Positions 57,370-64,000 of a DNA stretch of 64,000 nt are shown here, one piece after another. Numbering within the stretch: position 1 is the first letter of the stretch; every line of letters begins with the position of its first letter. This DNA is from Gloeophyllum trabeum ATCC 11539 (Eukaryota; Basidiomycota; Agaricomycetes; Gloeophyllales; Gloeophyllaceae): positions 1,677,717-1,741,716 of the forward strand of contig NW_006920413.1 of assembly GCF_000344685.1 (NCBI RefSeq). Reading direction: 5' to 3'. A program made the translations under genes and the position numbers. The notes under the pieces were generated by a model that was given only the letters and a program-made list of their open reading frames with translations, was not told where the DNA came from and searched no databases.

Positions 57370-60300
57370 TCAACACCTAAAGGTAGCAAACTGTGGTCTT
57401 GAAGCTTCGTCTTCTCCCAGACAGACTTCTCCAGCTATCGAACATAGCACAACCTAAGCACCGCTAAGACGGCACTCTGGACTGCAACTCACCTGTTCTT
57501 GGGCTTCGGCCACGGTGAGGAGGTGCATATGACTCGGGACATCCCCGTGGTTCTACGAAAATCACAGACGGTCAGAAGACTCAGTTTAACCAACCTGGCC
57601 GGTATGACTTACCAACGCCTCCTCATCCAAATCCCGGAAACTCAACCTCAGATCGAGCGGCAGCTGTGATGGCAGCACCACGATATGCACTGCAGGCGTG
57701 AAGGGCTTCGCCGCAGCCGTGCGACTCGACATTTCCTACGACGTCCACCCATCCACTTTCAGCGGACAGGAAAACAGCCAAGAGCAGCGACAACACTCAC
57801 GGTTGCGGTCGAAACAGCAAGCTTGATGCTCCCCCGTTTCCCGCGCGCGTCGCTCCCAACGAGGACGAAGAACTCCCATATACAATCGACGATATAGACC
57901 GAGTTCGATATCGCAGCCTCATCCGTGAAGGACGCCACTAGGCGAACCTACTCTCGCCCATCAACCCTACATCCCCAGCCGCTCAGAAAATAAAACACTT
58001 ACCGAGTCCTTCCCATCCCCGCCATCAACCCGCCACACCCTAGGGTCCGTCTTCGCCGCCGCGGCGCGCCAGCGCCAATGGTCCGCCCGCGCGTACTCTT
58101 CGCGGTCGCCCAGCACCATCCAGAACATCTCGTCCTCGTCGCTCTCGCCCTCCACCAGCTCGACCACACTCCCAGGGTCAGCCGCCAGACCCCGCGCGTA
58201 GTCGAGAGCCGCTTGCCGCTCGAGCGGGAGCGAGCCGCACCCGTGCCATACGTACACGGTACCCAGGACGGAGAGGCAGTAGCTGAAGCCCGAGCAGAGG
58301 TTGCGGATGCTCTGTTTGGGGGAGGGGAAGGGGTGAGTACGTTAGCTCCTCCTTGAGATGGGGACTGACCAAATCGTGCTCGTCGATGAAGATGTGCCCG
58401 TGGTGTCTGCGAACGAGGTGCATGCATGTGTTCTCGGCGGACCAGTGTTCGCGCGTGCCCTGTATAATGTCAGGACAAGTCCCATCGGCTCGGAGAGTAT
58501 GCACCTACCTGTCTGATAGCCAGCCGACCGCCGAGCACATGGACAAGTTCCGCCGGCTCGCTGTACTGCCGTACTCTCTCCTGTGGTCAAAACAAGTCTC
58601 TCAATACTGCCCTTTGCGGAAAGAAATACCGACACTCACCAGAGTCGTGCCGTAGCGTTTCGCCAACTCCTGGAGCTTCCGCTCCTCCCTCTCCTCCAGC
58701 CGACTATTCTTACCGCACCACCCCCACACCTTGTTAGAAACTAGGCCGCTGGTCTTCGACTTTGACCGATGGATGATGGCGAGCACCTCGGTGTCGTAAA
58801 AGATGTGCGAGTCTTTGCCTACAGCGGTAGCGGTGTTGCCCATGATGGTCATGACGTCGACGGAGACTGTGGTATCGTTGGGATTAGGCTTGAAAGAGGG
58901 GGCGCGCTTCTTTAGCACCGCTTGTACGTCTACAGAGGGTAGAGAATCTTCAACGAAGTCTGGGGGATGGTGGGGATTAGGGGACAAATGGGGCAAGACG
59001 GAAGATACAACTTACTGAGATGAACGACTTCGAGAGCCGCTTCCTCCGTTACCTTCTCAACCTCCGGCTGAGGCTCATCAACCTTGATCTCCACCTCAAC
59101 TGGATTTTCAGCGTTGGCTTTCTGGTCTTTCTCAATCTCTTTCAATTCCTCCGCTACAAGGGTCGGACTTGGCTCTTGGTCAGATGGCGGCGCGGCAGTC
59201 TTCTTAGCGAGGGTACCCGCAGGCGACGGTGCGGGCGTCTTCTCCTCCTCAAGCGGAGGCAAATTAATCACCGAGTACCTATCGTAACTCGGCTTCCGAC
59301 TCTGCAAAGGCGGGGCGGGGAGGGGCCGAGACACCCTCGGGAGGGGAGCAGGCTTGGCTTCCAGCTCGGGCAGCTTCTCCGGCTCAGGCGCGTCCTGAGG
59401 AGAGGGCGACATCGGCGCGGGCGAGACGGACGACTCGCGGCTGTGCACCTCGTTGAACACCTGCGCGACGTCCATAACCGTCGCTCGATTGCCCGTGCTC
59501 GGAATCCGAGCGTGCTTCGGACGACCAGGGGCTGGGGACTTTTCGTCCTTGGCCGCAGGCGCAGGAGTGGGGACGGTGGCCAGCCCAGGCAGGGCTTGCC
59601 TCCCTACCATCCCTTTGGGCTGAGGAGACGTCGGAGGCTGGGGGCTTATGCGCCCTGCAGGCGCGAGGGGTTTTACCCCAATCACCGCGCCGTTCGTCCA
59701 TCGATCCGTGACTCGGCCAGTGCTCCCCTCTCTGCTTGACGTCGACGAGAGGGAGCGCTCTTTCGCTTCTTCATTTGGAGAGACCGCTCTTGGACTTGGA
59801 GGCGTGAGAGCGCGGGAAGCGTTGGAGGTCGGTGGCTCGAGTCTCTGAGGAGGCTCTGGCGCCACTTGGATAGGAGGAGCTTCAGCAGCACGCTGCGCAT
59901 TGGTAGCCGATTCCTCGGGTATCGCAGCAGGGACGGCTGCCTCGTTCTTGCTAGGCTTGCCGTCCTTGCCTTTTCGCCTCAACTTCACTCTGTCTTTCGT
60001 TGGCTGTTGACGATATATCAGAACATCATCTCACGACGAATCGAGGCAAGCGGCAAGTCAAACATCAAAATTAGAATAGAATAGGCATTGCGTAGTAAAG
60101 CCATATAATCTATATTGCAACACAATCACCAAAAGGGACGTACATGACTGAGCGGTTTGCCAGACGAAGGCGGCAAACCTGACGATATCCCGGACACCCC
60201 GCTCCCGCCCGTGCGGTGGCTGGACACCCGCATGCCCAGCTCGTCAACTTCATGCGGCGGCGCCGTCGCCGGTCTGGACGGTGGCGCCGATTCCCCCGTC

Positions 60301-61920
60301 TTCATAGGCTTGATGTACGATATCAGCGTATTCGACGAGCCCAGCCCCGGCCCGTCCCCGCCCGCCGCCTTGGACGCCATATTCGGCAGCGACGGCGCAG
60401 ACTTGAGCGAGCGCCCCGCCGCCGCGAGCTTGCTCGCCTGCGGCTCCCGATCGCGACTTGACGCCGGGTCCGCCGTGAACGACTTGCGCATGGGCGCGGA
60501 GGCCGGCGGCGGCGGCGGCGGCGAGGACGGGCTGGGGCTCGCGGGCCAGCGATCCAGCACGTTCGACAGGCGCTTCCCGCCCGCGCCCTTCCCGCCGGCC
60601 GGGGTGGGCGAGCCGGTCGCCTGCTGCGAGAGCTCGCTGCTCACCTTGACCATGCTCTGCACGAAGCCGCGGCCCTTGAGCCGGCTGAGGCTCGGCGTGG
60701 GCTGCTTCTCCGGCGGGGGGCGCAGGAACGCCGGGGAGGGTTTCGGTGACGGGACGATCTGCGGGCCGAACACTGAGGGCTTGGGCGGCTCGGGCTGTTT
60801 GGGGCGCGCAAGGGACGGGGTGGTGATGGGTGTCTTGCTCGGCGTGGAGGGGGAAGATGTGACGGAGGGTGTCGACTGTGCTGGCGTGAATGGACGCGAA
60901 GGTGTACTGTATGCATTGGACGGTGTAGGCGATGTAGGCGATTTCAGTGGTGCACTTGGCGTAATCCTCCCGTTCGAAGGAGTCGTCGAGCGTCGTCCAG
61001 GGGCGGGTGAGTGCGATATCGGGTGCCGCGGCGGCTCCTTGACTGGCTCAGGCTCAAACCGGGGCGACGTGACCCTCCTGAGCGGGGCGCCGCCCGTAGG
61101 CGTGCTGACCGTCCGCTCCCTCCCGCCCGTCCTCTGCGGAGCCAGCGCCTGCACCTCCAGCCTCTCCACATACCTCCTCGCCACCGGCGGCGTGCTGACC
61201 CTTCGCTCGCGCTGCGAAGCAGCCTCTGCGCGCGGAGCACCATGCGGCGACGCCGCTTCTGTGCGCGCAGCAGTATCATCATGGGACGCGGGCGGGCTCG
61301 ACGGCGCCTTGCCCGCCAGCCCCGGCATCGCCACCCCGCGGCTCCCGAATATCGGGTGGGGCGCCTTGAAATCCGCGAGCGAGCGCTGCGCGAACTGCGT
61401 CGGGTCGTGCGCGTCCGCCTGCGGCGCGTGCCTGCGCAGCGGCGGCGCCGCGAGGCGCCCGCCCATGAACTGCGCGAGCGAGATCGGGTGCGATGGGGCA
61501 GGCCGCGAAGGGCCCGTGGAAGGTGGCGGGGACGCCGCAGTCGCGCTTCCGCTGGGGGCGGTGAGCCTGTGCAGCGCGTCGTCCAGGTGTTTTTGCCGGT
61601 CGCGCGGCTCCTCCGTCTTCGTCAACGACTCCGCCCTCCCTGCATCCCGCGGAATCAGCGACCAGCCCGCGCGCGCTATCCATCCCGAGTAACTCACCCG
61701 TGCCCCCCTCCGCCCGCGGGCCCTGGTACATCGCGCTGCGCCTCTGCCGCGCCAGCCGGCTCGCCGCGATCTCCTCCTCGAGCTTGCGCTGCTCCGCCTC
61801 CTCGTCCTCGTCGACCTGCCGCTGGAGCGCCTTGATCCGGCTCGTCCACTCCGCGAGGCCGGCCTCCGCGCCCGGCTTCGGGAGGTCGAACGAGCGCGGC
61901 CGGGGGGCAGGGGGGTCCAT
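57370..61920 (-). CDS. Large gelsolin-repeat protein with disordered N-terminal half
   Basis: The start MDPPAPRPRSFDLPKPGAEA is at 61920. A coiled coil (RIKALQRQVDEDEEAEQRKL) is followed by a very long Pro/Ser/Thr-rich region with motifs such as HPISLAQFMGGRLA and RKPSYDRYSVINLPP. The exon join HPTKDRVKLRRKGK connects the block at 60141 to the next exon near 60003. The C-terminal third holds gelsolin/villin-like repeats: SHIFYDTEVLAIIHRSKSKT, IDEHDL, FSYCLSVLGTVYVWHGCGSL and FTDEAAISNSVYIVDCIWEF. Gelsolin repeats bind, sever or cap actin. The overall plan resembles fungal DUF4045-type gelsolin proteins. The last exon (57370 side) is the least certain, and I did not sum all exons. Confidence 0.8.
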
Positions 61921-62254
61921 CGTGCTGCGGTGGGTGTAGGGGTGTAGGGGAGGGAGGGAAGCTTAAGGTCAGTGCATGGAACACGAGCTCGGGGAAGGTG
62001 GCGGATTCAGAAGCGCGCCACGTGGGGACGGGGGCCAGTAGGAAGCCGAGTCCGGGCTTGCTGCCTCTAGCTTGCGTTGATTGGCTCGGGGTTACTTAGG
62101 CAGCCTCTTATGCTACCACCAGCGGATAGCAGTATTCCACCAGCTTTATATTCCGCGCACGCATTAGATTATATTACACGCCCCGTCATTCCATTAGTAT
62201 CACAATGCCCTGTTCAGTAGCTAGCAGTCCATGTCGTAAAGTGCACAAAGCTCA
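61921..62254. other. Short intergenic region
   Basis: About 330 bp lie between the gelsolin-family start and the stop of the next minus-strand gene. I see no exon. It should hold the gelsolin-family promoter. Confidence 0.35.
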
Positions 62255-63215
62255 TTATGCCAGTACCACAAACGCAGAGAAGAGCGCCACGAGCGCCGAC
62301 GCCGCAACGCCCCACGCGCCCGTGGACAGCAAGCCCCGCGCACCACTATTCTTCGACGCGTCGGTCGCGGACGCCGTCGACGCAATCTCGACGATACCCG
62401 CCGGCGTCGCGCCATCTACCCAAAAGTCAACACCCAGCTCCGCTCCACTTTCCACGCGCATGAACACGCACCAGTAAACCCCGCCCCGCACTGGCTCTGC
62501 AGCACCGCGCCGGCCGCGGCCGCGTACTGCGGGAAGCTCTTGTCGACGAGGTTGTACGCCTGCTTGACGCAAGCCGAGCAGGTGACGTTCTGCGGGAGGC
62601 CCGTGAGCCCCTGGTCGGTGAGCTGCACGCCCATGGCGACCTGCACGAGCTTGGCGACGGTGAGCGGGCCGACGCTCGCCTGGAGGGAGGTCAGGAGCTC
62701 CGTCGCGCAGAACGCGTTGCCATCACTCTGACTAATTACGCCCATCCGGCATGAGCCAACTCCCACACAAACCAAAAGCGAGGCTTACTCCTGCAGACAC
62801 GCCACCTGGCGCGCGGTGGGGTACGCGAGCTGGACGACGGGCGTGACGAGGGCGAGCGCGCCCCCGCTCGTGCCCAGCGCGTGTGCCTCCAGATCGGCCT
62901 GGCACCCCTGCGTGACGTTCGCGACGGCGGCGGAGACGACGTCGTTGGTGCACGCCGGCTGGGCGCACATGCCCTGCAGCCACTGGTTGACGGGGCCGAC
63001 GATGGACTGGCTGGAGGAGGAGGCGAGCGGGAGGAGGGCCTGGGCGTTGAGGCAGGCGAATTCGGGGGCGGCGACGAGCGTGGTGAGGGTGGCGATGCAG
63101 CTCGAGGAGAGGGATCTTTGGGGGGTTGGTTGGGTGGGGGAGGGAAAGGCGATGGGACTTACTGCGCGGATGCATATGCAGCACCGAGGACAACGGCCAA
63201 TGCGGTATATTTCAT
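62255..63215 (-). CDS. Secreted GPI-anchored protein of unknown function
   Basis: Four exons (63163-63215, 62789-63115, 62472-62731, 62255-62415) sum to 801 nt, 266 residues. Signal peptide: MKYTALAVVLGAAYASAQ. The body has two similar halves with paired cysteines: SLSSSCIATLTTLVAAPEFA and NQWLQGMCAQPACTND in the first, then GLPQNVTCSACVKQAYNLVD and VLQSQCGAGFTDG in the second. The tail is Ser/Ala-rich followed by a hydrophobic stretch (WGVAASALVALFSAFVVLA), typical of a GPI-attachment signal. I do not recognise a characterised family, although proteins of this plan are common in mushrooms. The TED1-like genes elsewhere in the window would act on anchors of such proteins. Confidence 0.82.
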
Positions 63216-63826
63216 GAGTGGCGAGAAAGATATGAATCTGAGCCAGTCGGTGGATTATAAGAGCGTCCCACACGGTGATCCTGCACCGGGACAGAGAAAA
63301 GCAAGGGAGAGAATGAATGAAGGGAATGAGGAAAGGCTGTGGACGAGTAGGTGCAAGACCCGCCGAGTATAAATACCCTTGGCGAAAGGCGGTGTGCGCA
63401 TGCAACGCGCGGTTGCTATCGTCTGCACAATTGCAAGTATAGAACGTACAGCAAGGACGAGGCTTTTGGCCCGACTGGTGTTCATCAGCGCAGTGATGTC
63501 CCGCTGCACAATCTCTCTGACAACAACGCCTATCCCCACCCCTTCACGGTTCTCATCCATTATTCACAAACCCAGCAAACGTCATGTCACCCGTCCCGCG
63601 AATTACCACAGCAGATACACTCTACTGAACTCAGAAGGCGTCCACTCGCAGGCAATCTGCACTCGGATCTTCTCGAAGCCCCTCCCGACGTGCGCTAAAC
63701 CACCACGGACAATCCCTGCCCTCTCACTCAAGCCCATTCAGGCAATGCCATTGCCGCTTCTGCTTGGAGCGGGGCGCATATAGCCTGCCCCGCGCGCTCT
63801 TCCCTTTTCATCTCCTTCGACCTCGA
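63216..63826. promoter_or_regulatory. Divergent intergenic region
   Basis: About 610 bp lie between the secreted-protein start (minus) and the last gene's start (plus). I see no exon that I can support. Confidence 0.35.
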
Positions 63827-64000
63827 ATGTCCGCGACGACGAGCAGCACAGACTGGGTCGCCCGCGTCGTCGACGTCGACTGCAACCGCTCCCTCCACGA
63901 AATCCGCGTCCTCTTCTCCCAGTGTGGCGAAATGTGCGCTCCCCTCCCCGTACCGCGCACATGCATATACTGACCCCGCCGCCCCGCAGCCGCGGCATCC
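63827..64000 (+). CDS. Hypothetical protein, 3' partial
   Basis: The frame starts MSATTSSTDWVARVVDVDCN and continues RSLHEIRVLFSQCGE. An intron (donor gtgcgc after GAAAT, acceptor cccgcag) then joins IRGI at the window edge. The preceding leader is pyrimidine-rich and the start lies in good context. Too little is visible to name a family. Confidence 0.55.

Noticed and set aside
60157..61692. 511-codon plus-strand frame opposite the gelsolin-family gene
   Set aside because: It mirrors the GC-rich Pro/Ser-rich minus-strand exon. The minus strand has proper splice sites and joins into a recognisable protein.

Overview
The window looks like nuclear DNA of a filamentous basidiomycete, most likely an Agaricomycete. 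Genes are tightly packed and split by many 45-70 nt GT-AG introns. Coding regions are GC-rich. Several families are fungal: a CPA1 with an arginine-attenuator uORF, a SET9 methyltransferase, a fungal-type amino-acid permease, GPI-anchor remodelling phosphoesterases and small secreted proteins. Products were read by splicing exons by eye. For about ten genes I added up the exon lengths and obtained a whole number of codons, which supports those models.

Layout, left to right. 0-7 kb: the 3' part of a membrane-anchored cyclophilin, TAF4, a secreted protein, an SCS3/FIT2 ER lipid phosphatase homologue, and a small complex I subunit (NDUFB2-like) hidden in four tiny exons. 7-16 kb: a 1,479-residue nuclear protein with an N-terminal fold resembling ubiquitin and a zinc knuckle, then CPA1 with its spliced uORF, then a BSD-domain protein. 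16-27 kb: two local duplications, a tandem pair of CDC1/TED1 phosphoesterases and a tail-to-tail pair of UDP-glucose pyrophosphorylases. 27-37 kb: ribosomal protein eS8, SET9, the chaperonin subunit CCT6 and a short-chain dehydrogenase. 37.3-41.7 kb: a stretch with no convincing gene. 41.7-54 kb: a nuclear FKBP, ARPC4, an amino-acid permease, a RAD5/HLTF helicase-ubiquitin ligase, and NSE4 of the SMC5/6 complex, transcribed divergently from the helicase. 54-64 kb: a GH17 glucanase-like enzyme, a long gelsolin-repeat protein, a GPI-anchored secreted protein and the 5' end of one more gene.

Most genes are housekeeping. Two groupings look functional. The RAD5-like and NSE4 genes both serve replication-fork damage tolerance and share a 686-bp divergent promoter. 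That promoter holds an ACGCGT site inside a 13-bp inverted repeat, and a cluster of GTTAATAAC repeats. The two TED1-like genes are tandem paralogues, but one has lost a catalytic His and a metal-binding His, so it may be a pseudo-enzyme.

I found no CRISPR array, rRNA, convincing tRNA or intact transposon. I see no clearly undescribed system. The best leads are the spliced uORF, the paired DNA-repair promoter, the pseudo-enzyme duplicate, and a cyclophilin whose membrane anchor depends on one intron.
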